DNA from: Halioglobus japonicus
Lineage (GTDB): Bacteria; Pseudomonadota; Gammaproteobacteria; Pseudomonadales; Halieaceae
Direction: 5' to 3'
Length of the DNA stretch: 64,000 bases
NCBI GenBank assembly: GCA_902705825.1
Contig: CACSIL010000050.1
Coordinates: 65,118 to 129,117 of the forward strand
The notes beneath the pieces are model-generated. The model did no database searches and had not been told where the DNA came from. It worked only from the letters and a program-made list of their open reading frames with translations. Below are positions 51,659-60,351 of the stretch, one piece after another (the first letter of the stretch is position 1; every line of letters starts with the position of its first letter). The position numbers and the translations under genes are program-made.

Positions 51659-52687
51659 ATGATCAACGCATTCGCAGTAATGGAGCCCAAAGGAACGTTG
51701 CAGCAGTATCAGTATGACCCCGGGACTATCGGTGCCTCTGAGGTGGAAATTCACGTCGAGTACTGTGGTATTTGTCACAGCGATGTAGCGATGATCGACA
51801 ATGACTGGGGGCGTTCAAGCTATCCGCTGGTACCCGGCCATGAAGTGATAGGCACAGTGGGCACGATTGGGTCGGAGGTGACAACGCTCCAGGTGGGTGA
51901 TGTGGTTGGCCTGGGCTGGCAGTCTGATTACTGCATGACGTGTAGTACCTGTATGTCGGGAGACCACAATCTCTGTCTCTCAGCGCAACCCACTATCGTC
52001 GGGCGTCACGGCGGCTTTGCCGATAAAGTGCGCGCCTCCGCCGCCAGCGTGGTGAAGCTGCCGGCCGGCATCGACAAGGCCATTGCCGGCCCGCTTTTCT
52101 GCGCCGGCATCACAGTGTTTAACCCGTTGATACAGTTTGATATTCAACCCACCGACAAGGTCGCGGTGATCGGGATAGGAGGGTTGGGGCATCTGGCCCT
52201 CAAGTTTCTAAAGTCATGGGGCTGTGAGGTGACAGCCTTCACTTCCAGCGCAGGCAAACAGCGCGAGGCTCTCTATATGGGTGCCAGCCACACCATTGAC
52301 TCCACCGACACTGAAGTGATCAAGCGTCACGCCGACGAGTTTGACCTGATCATTTCAACTGTAGACGTCAAGCTGGATTGGGCGGTCTACCTGAGTACAC
52401 TCAAGCCCAAGGGCCGCCTGCATTTTGTCGGCGTTCCCTTACAACCGCTGGATATTGGTGTGGTCTCCCTGCTGCGGGGACAGAAATCCGTATCGGCATC
52501 ACCCGTCGGTTCACCGGCGTCCATCGAAAAGATGCTTGATTTCGCGGCGCTACACGGTATTGAGCCCGCTGTGGAAGAGTACAATATTGCGCAGATTAAC
52601 GATGCTCTGGAGCGACTGCGTAGCGGTGCTGCACGCTACCGTGTCGTCATTAATATGAGCGCTAACCGCTCATCGACACAGTCATGA
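51659..52687 (+). CDS. Zinc-dependent NAD(P) alcohol dehydrogenase (CAD/YahK type)
   Basis: 342 residues from ATG 51659 (AAGGA upstream). Catalytic zinc ligands Cys in YCGICHSD and His-Glu in VPGHEVIG; structural zinc four-cysteine loop CMTCSTCMSGDHNLC; cofactor site VIGIGGLGHLALKF. Ser rather than Asp after the second strand (TSSAGK) suggests NADPH. The group reduces aldehydes to alcohols. The frame opens 14 codons earlier, but without a ribosome site. It is convergent with the OYE gene. Confidence 0.93.
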   Translation: MINAFAVMEPKGTLQQYQYDPGTIGASEVEIHVEYCGICHSDVAMIDNDWGRSSYPLVPGHEVIGTVGTIGSEVTTLQVGDVVGLGWQSDYCMTCSTCMSGDHNLCLSAQPTIVGRHGGFADKVRASAASVVKLPAGIDKAIAGPLFCAGITVFNPLIQFDIQPTDKVAVIGIGGLGHLALKFLKSWGCEVTAFTSSAGKQREALYMGASHTIDSTDTEVIKRHADEFDLIISTVDVKLDWAVYLSTLKPKGRLHFVGVPLQPLDIGVVSLLRGQKSVSASPVGSPASIEKMLDFAALHGIEPAVEEYNIAQINDALERLRSGAARYRVVINMSANRSSTQS

Positions 52688-52778
52688 GCGGCGCAGTACA
52701 TCCAGTTTGTCCGCACAGTCAGGCGACGAGGTAATGACCTTATCGACTGGCGTGACGAGTCAGGCTGGCGGCGTGTGT

Positions 52779-52817
52779 ATCCCGAGCGCTGTCTAGTTTT
52801 GTTAGCAGCGCTGGGAT
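52779..52817. terminator. Hairpin between the convergent dehydrogenase and OYE genes
   Basis: ATCCC-(G)-AGCGCTG pairs with CAGCGCT-GGGAT: 12 base pairs with one bulged G and a 14-nt loop. It lies in the gap between convergent genes and may stop both transcripts; no T-run is present. Confidence 0.45.
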
Positions 52818-52851
52818 AAAGTCGCAAAACTCCTCATGGTGCGCTCGAACT

Positions 52852-53958
52852 CTACGACAGTGTCGCCAGCGATTCGCCGTCAAAACTTTGAATGGCATCC
52901 AATTGACCTTCTCTTACCTTGTTGGGCCATTGCGGGTCCTGTAGCAGCGCACGCCCCACAGCGACCAGATCGAATTCGCCGTTATCGAGCCGGGTAAGCA
53001 GATCATCAATAGCGCGGACATCGCTGGACTCCTGCATTGCAATTGCACCGATAAAATCCGCATTCAGCCCGACTGAGCCGACAGTAATCGAGGTTTTGCC
53101 AGTGAGTTTTTTGGTCCAACCCGCGAGATTCAGATCACTGCCAGCAAACTCCGGTTCCCAGTAGCGCCGGGTAGAGCAATGGAAGCCGTCAAGGCCGGCA
53201 TCCACCAGAGGCGTCAGGAACTGCTCAAGCTGCTCAGGAGTAGTCGCCAGCTTCGCCTCGAAATCCTGTTGCTTCCACTGCGAGTAACGCAGAACAATTG
53301 GAAAATCAGTCCCGGTTGCTGCCCTGGCGGCCTTGATTATCTCAACGGCAAATCGACCGCGGTTTTCCATGCTGCCACCAAAGGCATCGGTGCGCTGGTT
53401 CAGGCCGTCCCAGAAGAATTGATCGATCAGGTAGCCGTGCGCACCATGAATTTCGATGCCGTCAAAACCCAGTCGCTGGGCATCGGCTGCGGCGTTGGCG
53501 AAGCTCGCGATGAGGCTTTCAATCTGCTCTATAGTCAGCGGTTCAGAGACTTTTTTGCCGGGCGCTTGCAGCCCGGAGGGGCTGGCGCTGGGTAACTCTG
53601 AGTTATTCATTTTAGCGGGGTTGCGCGCAATTCCCGTGTGCCAAAGCTGGGGAAAAATCTTGCCGCCGGCAGCGTGAACCTGGTCGACAACATTCCTCCA
53701 GCCTGCCAGAGCCTGCTCGCCATGAAAGGCCGGGATATTTTCCCCCATGGACGCCACTGGATCACTGATGGTGGTTCCCTCGGTAATGATGAGCCCGGTA
53801 CCACCTTCCGCTCGACGTCGATAGTAACTGGCAACATCATCACCGGGTATCCCGTTGGGTGAAAACTCGCGTGTCATGGGTGCCATGACAATACGGTTGC
53901 TGAGTGTGAGTTTGTTCAGGGTATAGGGGCTGAAGAGTATGCCCAGTTTATTGCTCAT
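52852..53958 (-). CDS. Old yellow enzyme family NADH:flavin oxidoreductase
   Basis: 368 residues from ATG 53958 (AGGAA upstream). The TIM-barrel FMN protein shows LSNRIVMAPMTREFSPNGIPGDDVASYYRRRAEGG, LITEGT, FPQLWHTG, FDGIEIHGAHGYLIDQF (the substrate-binding His-Gly-Ala-His) and AVGRALLQDPQWP near the C-terminus. OYE enzymes reduce activated C=C bonds or nitro groups with NAD(P)H. It has no iron-sulfur extension (2,4-dienoyl-CoA type would be longer). The 521-nt gap upstream carries its promoter. Confidence 0.93.
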   Translation of the reverse strand: MSNKLGILFSPYTLNKLTLSNRIVMAPMTREFSPNGIPGDDVASYYRRRAEGGTGLIITEGTTISDPVASMGENIPAFHGEQALAGWRNVVDQVHAAGGKIFPQLWHTGIARNPAKMNNSELPSASPSGLQAPGKKVSEPLTIEQIESLIASFANAAADAQRLGFDGIEIHGAHGYLIDQFFWDGLNQRTDAFGGSMENRGRFAVEIIKAARAATGTDFPIVLRYSQWKQQDFEAKLATTPEQLEQFLTPLVDAGLDGFHCSTRRYWEPEFAGSDLNLAGWTKKLTGKTSITVGSVGLNADFIGAIAMQESSDVRAIDDLLTRLDNGEFDLVAVGRALLQDPQWPNKVREGQLDAIQSFDGESLATLS

Positions 53959-54479
53959 TGTGTTTCCTGGCGTTCTGATTGGTGGTGCATGGTAGCCCAC
54001 TTTCGTCGATCATGGGACACCCTGCGAGACGCGCTACCGGCTTGTGCTTCAAGAGGCCGGTGACGAACAGTGAGGGTTGTCGAGGCTGCTGCGCAAGCTA
54101 TAGAAGCATCCTATTACGTCCTTTGAAATTGATTGCCTGTTGCACGCTGACGTCAATCGTAGGCGTTTCAACTATTATCCAAAGTATGATGTGAATTACA
54201 AACCTGCTCTGATATGAGATAGACCTTCGGCGCATCTGTCATTTATTGTAAACAGTCTTTTCGTGTGAGCGACGATGATGCCGTGGTGTATTGCGTTTAT
54301 AGTCTTAGCATCATTTGATCAACAAAGGCGACAGCTATGACGCTCTGCAAAACAGTTACTGTTCTACCGGACATTTTTTCTGCTCAAACAGTCGAGCGGG
54401 AAAGTACTTCTGGCGTAAATGCGGCGCCCATTTGCCCGTTCGCTATACCGCTGATTTAAAAATCATGGAGTGGAGCATC
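53959..54479. other. Intergenic region between divergent OYE and VOC genes
   Basis: 521 bases with no gene that I can support. An 8-bp palindrome TGACGTCA at about 54146-54153 is the only symmetric site seen. The right part (54200-54320) is A/T-rich and probably holds the VOC promoter. No repeats or RNA structure stand out. Confidence 0.4.
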
Positions 54480-54896
54480 ATGGAACAGGCCAACCCCATC
54501 AATATTTCACAGATTGATCACGTCGTCCTTCGCGCCAGAGACTTCGAACGCATGATTTCATTTTACCGTGATGTGCTCGGATGCAGACTGGAGCGCGGCC
54601 CTGGTGAAATCGGACTTGCCCAGCTGCGCGCCGGCCGCTCGTTGATCGATATTGTCGATGCCAGTGGTCCATTGGGGCTGCAGGGCGGTCGTCAGCCCGA
54701 CCACAGTGCACCAAATGTGGATCATATCTGCCTTCAGGTTGACCCATGGGATACTGATGTCATTGAAAAGCACCTGCAGAGAATGGCGGTCGAATATGAC
54801 CCGGTTACCACCCGTTATGGTGCGGCCGGCATGGGGCCCTCTATTTATTTCAGAGACCCGGAAGGAAATACGATCGAACTCAAAGGTATGCCATGA
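54480..54896 (+). CDS. VOC-superfamily (glyoxalase/bleomycin-resistance-like) metalloprotein
   Basis: 138 residues from ATG 54480 (GGAGTGGAG upstream). The two beta-alpha-beta-beta-beta halves are visible: INISQIDHVVLRARDFERMISFYRDVLG with the first metal His in IDHVVL, NVDHICLQV with the second, and IYFRDPEGNTIEL with the Glu. It is a single-domain lactoylglutathione-lyase or fosfomycin-type protein, acting as a dimer on a small electrophile. Substrate unknown. The open frame extends to 54315 but that part is not family-like. Confidence 0.88.
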   Translation: MEQANPINISQIDHVVLRARDFERMISFYRDVLGCRLERGPGEIGLAQLRAGRSLIDIVDASGPLGLQGGRQPDHSAPNVDHICLQVDPWDTDVIEKHLQRMAVEYDPVTTRYGAAGMGPSIYFRDPEGNTIELKGMP

Positions 54897-54975
54897 TTAC
54901 ATGCGGGCAGCGTTGATAACGTGCTAACTGGCTGTTGCCCCACTTTTTCTACCATATGCCTTTTTGCCGAGTGAT

Positions 54976-55896
54976 CTAAGGCGAGTCAGCTATTTGATCC
55001 CAGTAAGGTGTTTCAGCGATTCTGCTCGCCATGTAATCGACGAAAGCACGTACTTTGGGTGACAGGTGCCGTCGTTGCGGATAGACGAGGTAGATCGATA
55101 CTTCCAATATTTTGTAGTCTTCAAGTACTGCTAGTAAGCTTCCCCGTTGCAGGTCCTGGCCAATCACGAACGTTGGAATTCGCGCGATACCCATGCCGCC
55201 AAGCAATGCCTCGCGTATTGCCAGGCTATTGTTTATACGCACGGTGCTGTTTACCGCCACAGAAATGGGCTGGTTTTTCGGTGAAAGGAAATGCCAATCA
55301 TTCACTGATGACTGGTAGCTGAATGAAAGCACATTGTGATCAAGTAAATCTTCAGGGGTTCGGGGAGTGCCGTGTGTCTCCAGGTAGGAGGGAGAGGCGA
55401 CAATTGCGTGACGACACGATGCCAGCCGCCTCGCGACCAATGAGGAGTCGGGCATCTCGGATATTCGAATGGAGACATCGTAGCCTTCATCCACGATGTC
55501 AATTTTCCGGTCATCCAGATTCATATCGATAGAGATATCGGGGTATTCAGCCTGGAAACCCGGCAGTAATGGTGCGAGGTGCAGTATCCCGAATGACATC
55601 GGTGAATTGATGCGCAGTATGCCGCGAGGATGCTGCTGCAATTGCGATATCTCCGCTTCTGCTTCCTCGATGTCCTGCAGGCTGCGACGGCTGCGCTCGT
55701 AGAATATCCTGCCTGCCTCAGTGAGACTCAATCTGCGTGTTGTACGGTTCAGTAGACGGGCCCCGAGCCGATCCTCCAAGCGTGTAACATACTTGCTGAT
55801 GACCGAACGGGAAATGCCCAGATGTTCTGCCGCCCGGGTAAAACTACCTTCCTCCACGACACGCACGTAAACTGCGACATCTGTCAGAGACTCCAT
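54976..55896 (-). CDS. LysR-family transcriptional regulator
   Basis: 306 residues from ATG 55896 (TTGGAG upstream). The winged helix reads MESLTDVAVYVRVVEEGSFTRAAEHLGISRSVISKYVTRLEDRLG; the C-terminal domain resembles the CrgA-type branch that often controls small oxidoreductase genes. It is convergent with the VOC gene; its own upstream neighbour on the same strand is the GNAT gene (115 nt away). The target is unknown. Confidence 0.9.
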   Translation of the reverse strand: MESLTDVAVYVRVVEEGSFTRAAEHLGISRSVISKYVTRLEDRLGARLLNRTTRRLSLTEAGRIFYERSRRSLQDIEEAEAEISQLQQHPRGILRINSPMSFGILHLAPLLPGFQAEYPDISIDMNLDDRKIDIVDEGYDVSIRISEMPDSSLVARRLASCRHAIVASPSYLETHGTPRTPEDLLDHNVLSFSYQSSVNDWHFLSPKNQPISVAVNSTVRINNSLAIREALLGGMGIARIPTFVIGQDLQRGSLLAVLEDYKILEVSIYLVYPQRRHLSPKVRAFVDYMASRIAETPYWDQIADSP

Positions 55897-56011
55897 TGCT
55901 ACTCCAAGTAGTGAGAGTTTATGAACAGTATTGTGCAAGCCCCGATGATTATCAACGGACCTTGTTTGAGTATCTTATCTTTGACCATACCCTATGGCGG
56001 GCGAGTCCTTG

Positions 56012-56776
56012 TTATTCTTGAATGCTGTGGAACAGCTCCAGTTTGAACTGTTGCCTGAACCCCAATTGTTCGTACAGCCCGCGCCCTGCTTCGGAGGCCT
56101 GCAATACAAACAGAGACGGCCTCCAGTGTTCTTTGGCGAGGCTTAAAGCCGAACGCATCATTGCGCGGGCGATACCGAGACCGCGGTGCTCCGGATCGAC
56201 GCCGACCTGATGCACGCCCACGGTGTCATGCGAACGGTATAGCAGCGTGGTGGCTGCGGGTTTGCCGTTGAATACGCCCACCATGAGCCAGATATTCGGA
56301 TTACCGAGCACGCGGGCGATGACGTTTTCGTCGATTCGGTAGCCAAAGCATCGGCCGCACAATTGCGCCCAGTGGCGAGCGTGTGTGCAGTCTGTAATGG
56401 TCTGCACTGTCAGCATATCTTCGGCGCTGCAGTCGGTTTCGGCTGCGGGCATGATCATGCCCGTTAACGTCGACTGGGGCGCGAGACCTAATGAGTCCAT
56501 ACGAGCGTGCCAGGGGTACTCTGCTGTCTGCTCAATATCCCAGACCACAAAAACTGAACCCGTTGGTGCGGTTTCAATGGCCTTCATCCAATACGATAGT
56601 TGTTCGGGCTGTGCGCGTGGGTCGATCCACGCGCGACGAGGCCAGGATGTCGACCAATAGAGACGTGTATTGTCTGTCACTGACCCTGCGATACAGCCAA
56701 AGTGCTGCCACAGTCCGGTCAGGTTATCGATATTCGCGGCGTAACCGCTGTCAGCAGCTAATGTGAGAGCCGTCAT
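56012..56776 (-). CDS. GNAT-family N-acetyltransferase
   Basis: 254 residues. The C-terminal GNAT fold (about 130-245) has VHQVGVDPEHRGLGIARAMMRSALSLAKE, the acetyl-CoA loop (R-x-x-G-x-G/A), and LFVLQASEAGRGLYEQLGF. The N-terminal half is less typical and may bind the acceptor. It starts 3 nt after the DMT stop, so it is the last gene of the nitroreductase-DMT-GNAT operon. Acceptor unknown; detoxification by acetylation of an amine is plausible next to a nitroreductase. Confidence 0.85.
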   Translation of the reverse strand: MTALTLAADSGYAANIDNLTGLWQHFGCIAGSVTDNTRLYWSTSWPRRAWIDPRAQPEQLSYWMKAIETAPTGSVFVVWDIEQTAEYPWHARMDSLGLAPQSTLTGMIMPAAETDCSAEDMLTVQTITDCTHARHWAQLCGRCFGYRIDENVIARVLGNPNIWLMVGVFNGKPAATTLLYRSHDTVGVHQVGVDPEHRGLGIARAMMRSALSLAKEHWRPSLFVLQASEAGRGLYEQLGFRQQFKLELFHSIQE

Positions 56777-56779
56777 AGC

Positions 56780-57220
56780 TTAACCTCCATTTACCAGATA
56801 AATTCCGGACAAGAGCGCAACAAGCCCCATCGCACGTGACATATTCAGCGGAGTTTCCGGTAGGTCGAACCAGCCGAAATGGCTGACCATCATGGCAACG
56901 GTAAGCTGGCTGGTTAGCGCGACCGACATCATGGGACCAGCACCCATACGTGGAATGAGATAGTAGAAAAGGCCAACACCGCCGGCACTAAGCAAACCCC
57001 CAAGCCAAAGCCAGGCGGGTATGACTTGATTCCTGTGGGCAGGTTCTGTGGAGTGATCTGTGAACAGTACAAGAAGCATTGTGACGGCGGCACTGACGCT
57101 GAACGCCACCAGGCTGGCCAGTAGCGGGCTGTGTAACAGTACGCCCAGTTGTGCATTCATCCCCGCCTGCACTGCGATCAGGATGCCCGCTAAAGCGGCA
57201 AGACTGATAAGCGATATCAT
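56780..57220 (-). CDS. DMT-superfamily small exporter, YdcZ type
   Basis: 146 residues with about five membrane helices. LAALAGILIAVQAGMNAQLG at the start and LTSQLTVAMMVSHFGWFDLPE are the conserved stretches of the YdcZ (DUF606) family, normally about 140-150 residues, so it is full length. Its substrate is unknown. Its ATG overlaps the nitroreductase stop by 4 nt and its own stop is 3 nt before the GNAT start, so it belongs to that operon and may export the modified compound. Confidence 0.85.
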   Translation of the reverse strand: MISLISLAALAGILIAVQAGMNAQLGVLLHSPLLASLVAFSVSAAVTMLLVLFTDHSTEPAHRNQVIPAWLWLGGLLSAGGVGLFYYLIPRMGAGPMMSVALTSQLTVAMMVSHFGWFDLPETPLNMSRAMGLVALLSGIYLVNGG

Positions 57221-57924
57221 GCCTGGTACTCCAGCAGCCAGTCGCGGCGAGGTACGCGTACTCTGGGATACAACGCGGAGCTATCTTGTGGGTGACGCCG
57301 TCCCAATGCGCAGATCACGGCAGCTGTCAGTCCTCTTTCAGGCAGGCCCAGAACCTTATCGTATCCGCTGGACTCAAAGCCGCTCATTGGACAGCAATCG
57401 ATCCCCAGAAGTGCGGCGCTGGTCAACAGCGTGCCCAGTGCCAGAAAAGACTGGTTCACGGCAGAGGCAGCACGCTGTTGCGGGGTCTGTGAAGCCAGCG
57501 CACTCCTGACCTGGTTTGCGTACTGTGCCAGCTCCTCAGGTTGAACTCCCCTTTCCTTAGCTGCCAGGGAAATGTAGCGCTCAACCAGGCCGTCATCGAT
57601 GTCCCGGTAGGCCGCAAATACCAGCAGGTGAGAACAGTTCACAATTTTTTCCTGTCCGTAGGAGTGGCTGAGTAGGCGCTCTCGCATAGCCTTTGAGGAA
57701 ATAACGATCAGTTCATAGGGTTGAAGTCCGTAGGCCGATGGGCTGTGCCGCACGGCTTCGATCAGCGTGTCGAGTTCTTCTGCCGATAGTATCTCGTCCG
57801 AAAAACGCCGAACTGCGTAGCGCCAGCGCATCGCTGAGTCGAGGGTGGCGGGAGCAACTTTGTGCCGCGCCATGCCAGTGTCTTTAGTTTCAAGGTCGGC
57901 TGCCACTGCTGTGCTGTAGTTCAT
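57217..57924 (-). CDS. Nitroreductase-family FMN oxidoreductase
   Basis: 235 residues (GGAGAAGGG upstream of the ATG). RWRYAVRRFSDEILSAEELDTLIEAVRHSPSAYGLQPYELIVIS is the nitroreductase start with FMN-phosphate Arg-Arg and the Pro-Tyr-Glu strand; FLALGTLLTSAALLGIDCCPMSGF follows, typical of NfsB-like enzymes. It reduces nitro compounds, quinones or enals with NAD(P)H in the cytoplasm. First gene of a three-gene operon with an exporter and an acetyltransferase. Confidence 0.92.
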   Translation of the reverse strand: MNYSTAVAADLETKDTGMARHKVAPATLDSAMRWRYAVRRFSDEILSAEELDTLIEAVRHSPSAYGLQPYELIVISSKAMRERLLSHSYGQEKIVNCSHLLVFAAYRDIDDGLVERYISLAAKERGVQPEELAQYANQVRSALASQTPQQRAASAVNQSFLALGTLLTSAALLGIDCCPMSGFESSGYDKVLGLPERGLTAAVICALGRRHPQDSSALYPRVRVPRRDWLLEYQA

Positions 57925-58360
57925 TGCCCTTCTCCATTGTTGCGGAATTTGGCAATGAATCTACGCCATTGTGTGGTTCGGATAATCCCATTGTATGAAA
58001 CATAATTGTTCACGAATTTGGACAAATCGAGAGTAGAGAGCTGTGTCGCCGTACCTGGCCGATGCATCTGCTGTGCAAAATGTGCGTGAGTTATCTACCG
58101 CTGTTAACGATCTGGCGGATAAGGGGCATCCCGATGCATAAATGTTAGCAATAGCCGGCGCTATTTTTTTGGCCTGCCGGGAGCCTATTCGGCGTAATGT
58201 GTTGCTACAATGCGGGGACCGCTCACCTTTTGAGTCTGTTGTAACGGTAAACGTACCTCAGCCAGAAGCGAGAAGTGGAACAATAAAGACAGTGGTACAA
58301 GCGCAGGTATCGACTGCGTCAGCTACGTCGATGGATCGATAATTACAAAAGGATTAAACA
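57925..58360. other. Intergenic region with a possible 32-codon ORF
   Basis: 436 bases between divergent genes. A GTG at 58043 opens 32 codons (VSPYLADASAVQNVRELSTA then VNDLADKGHPDA, stop at 58141) with protein-like composition but no ribosome site, so it may be the last piece of a lost gene. An ATG at 58142 opens 66 codons starting MLAIAGAIFLACREP with a short hydrophobic run; I do not regard it as proven. The rest holds the promoter of the ceramidase-like gene. Confidence 0.3.
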
Positions 58361-60298
58361 ATGAGTACTCGCTTGAGCACCATCCTACTGCTTGCAAGCC
58401 TGTCGATACTGGCGGCCTGTAGCAACAGCAATAACAATGACGACAATGCAACGATAACGCAGCCCACCACGTCGCAACTGATGGCGGGCGCGGCCAGTCG
58501 CAGCATCCTGCCTACTGTGAATGGCGGGCGTGACTATCTCAACGATGCTCCTGGCTGGGCTACGCCGGGCGCTATTGACCCCGATGATCCCGGTACTTTT
58601 ATTGCTGAGTGGGACCAGGGCCAGGTTGACGTCGGCAATGGACGCTCAGATTCGGCATGGGTACACGATGATCTGCAAACGACGGTACTGGCTATGCAGC
58701 TTGAGGAACAGCAGGTGTTGCTGGTGATGGCAGATGCCTATTCCTTTTTCTCCTCTGATATCACAGTGATGGTCGAGCGCATCCGCTCCCGGCTACCCGA
58801 TGACTGGCAGAGCGCCCCGGTACTGGTGTCAGCGACCCATAATCACCACGGTCCGGATAGTGCTTTCAGTATCAACCCCGATTGGTTCTCCATGATGGCG
58901 GATGAGATGGCTTTCGCCGCTGAGGATGCGGTGGCGGCACTGCAATCTGCAGCGCTAGTGTCGGCCACCGGTAATCACGCTTATGGTGCCAGTGATCAGC
59001 GCGACCCCGTTATCGAAAACACCCGTCTCAATGTGCTGGCAGTCAATGCCACCGAAGATGGCAGCGCCATCGCAACCCTGGTGCAGTGGACAAGCCATCC
59101 CGAGTCCACTCTGGGATGGGAGCCGCCGGCGAAGGCCGCTGGTTTAGCAAAAGCCTGTCAGGTGAAAGGCTGGACTGGTGGAAACTGTACCGCAGAGGGT
59201 CGCTACTTAACCGCCGATTATCCAGGCGTACTGCGTGAGCGTCTGGCGGGTAGTCGCGGTGGCCGGGTGTTGTACCTGAATGGCCCCGTGGGTAACCAGA
59301 TTGGGCCGGGATCAGCTCCTACCTGGCAGGTGGATGCCGAACATCCTGTCGGTGATGGTGTGACGGTACCCGCCGGTGCGCAACCGCTGTCGAGCTGTGA
59401 TCGTAGTGACCCATATCTTTGCCGCAGCTTTGCCAAGACCGAATCTATTGGGACCGAGTTGGCCAATGCAGTAACGGCGCTGTTGGAAGCTCCTGCGCCA
59501 GTTGATGTTTCGCAGCTTACTGTGCACGTGGAGCCGTTCTATACCAGGCTTACCAACATCGGTTTCCGGCTGCTGATAGCCGAGGGTGACATCGGCTGGC
59601 AACCGACAGAGCTTTTTAACTGTCACACCGTACCGTTCAATGATGACAACTGTGTTTCCGCGGGGCAGGAGGTGGAGGACGATCCCTTCATCACGCCAGC
59701 ACTGGGCAGCCAGATTGCGCGTGGAGATGTGTTACGCACACAGCTTGCCCACCTCGACCTGGGCGATGTCGGCATACTGTGGATGCCAGGCGAGTTGCCG
59801 CCCGAACTGGTGTATGGGCTGCCGGACGATTTCAATACGGCGCCACCTGAAAAGTATTACACCGAACCACATCTGCATGCTGTTGGTGCAAACTACAAAT
59901 TGCCGGGCTACCTGATGTCGCTAGTGGATGAGTCTATCACCCTGACAGTGGGTCTGGGTGGCGACCAGATTGGCTACTACACACCGGTTGATGAGTATCG
60001 TATGAGTTGTCTGGATCTGGTTCTGCCGGACGGTGCCTCCTGTAGCGATTTGGCTGAGCGCGGTGTGATAGAGGATCCACAGTGGATCGGCGGGCGTATC
60101 TGCAAGACTATTACCGACGATCCGTCTGCCCTTACCGCGCTTGGTGATGACGCCGAAGCGGTGGCTATCATTTGTCGTTATGGCCAGGGTCTGGGCCGCG
60201 AACTTGGCGAGCCGCAGAATCATTACGAGGAAACGAACGCCGCCGGTTGGGATATGGTAGATGATATCTGGGCAGCGGCGCAGCGGCTGTTCCAGTAG
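58361..60298 (+). CDS. Neutral/alkaline ceramidase-like lipoprotein
   Basis: 645 residues. A lipobox LAAC ends at Cys20, then an Asn/Asp-rich linker. The N-terminal hydrolase part has MAGAASRSILP, VHDDLQTTVLAMQLEEQQVLLVMADAYSFFSSD and the zinc-site SATHNHHGP (His160, His162/163), then VQWTSHPES and LNGPVGNQIGP. These are the motifs of the neutral/alkaline non-lysosomal ceramidase N-terminal family. It is an exported, membrane-anchored amidase for ceramide-like or other acylated substrates. Convergent with a TonB receptor that could import the products. Confidence 0.82.
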   Translation: MSTRLSTILLLASLSILAACSNSNNNDDNATITQPTTSQLMAGAASRSILPTVNGGRDYLNDAPGWATPGAIDPDDPGTFIAEWDQGQVDVGNGRSDSAWVHDDLQTTVLAMQLEEQQVLLVMADAYSFFSSDITVMVERIRSRLPDDWQSAPVLVSATHNHHGPDSAFSINPDWFSMMADEMAFAAEDAVAALQSAALVSATGNHAYGASDQRDPVIENTRLNVLAVNATEDGSAIATLVQWTSHPESTLGWEPPAKAAGLAKACQVKGWTGGNCTAEGRYLTADYPGVLRERLAGSRGGRVLYLNGPVGNQIGPGSAPTWQVDAEHPVGDGVTVPAGAQPLSSCDRSDPYLCRSFAKTESIGTELANAVTALLEAPAPVDVSQLTVHVEPFYTRLTNIGFRLLIAEGDIGWQPTELFNCHTVPFNDDNCVSAGQEVEDDPFITPALGSQIARGDVLRTQLAHLDLGDVGILWMPGELPPELVYGLPDDFNTAPPEKYYTEPHLHAVGANYKLPGYLMSLVDESITLTVGLGGDQIGYYTPVDEYRMSCLDLVLPDGASCSDLAERGVIEDPQWIGGRICKTITDDPSALTALGDDAEAVAIICRYGQGLGRELGEPQNHYEETNAAGWDMVDDIWAAAQRLFQ

Positions 60299-60314
60299 CG
60301 TCTCTGAGTTAGAA

Positions 60315-60347
60315 GCTGGTCTGCGCGTCAGGTTTGCACAGACCAGC
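60315..60347. terminator. Bidirectional hairpin between ceramidase-like and TonB receptor genes
   Basis: GCTGGTCTG pairs with CAGACCAGC, a perfect 9-bp stem with a 15-nt loop in the 53-nt gap between two convergent genes. No T-run is present, so its strength is uncertain. Confidence 0.55.
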
Positions 60348-60351
60348 CAGT

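Noticed and set aside
54146..54153. TGACGTCA palindrome in the OYE/VOC gap
   Set aside because: Eight bases are expected by chance in a window this size; no supporting promoter elements.
58142..58342. 66-codon frame starting with a hydrophobic run before the ceramidase-like gene
   Set aside because: No ribosome site, no family resemblance, and it directly follows another weak ORF; more likely non-coding leader.
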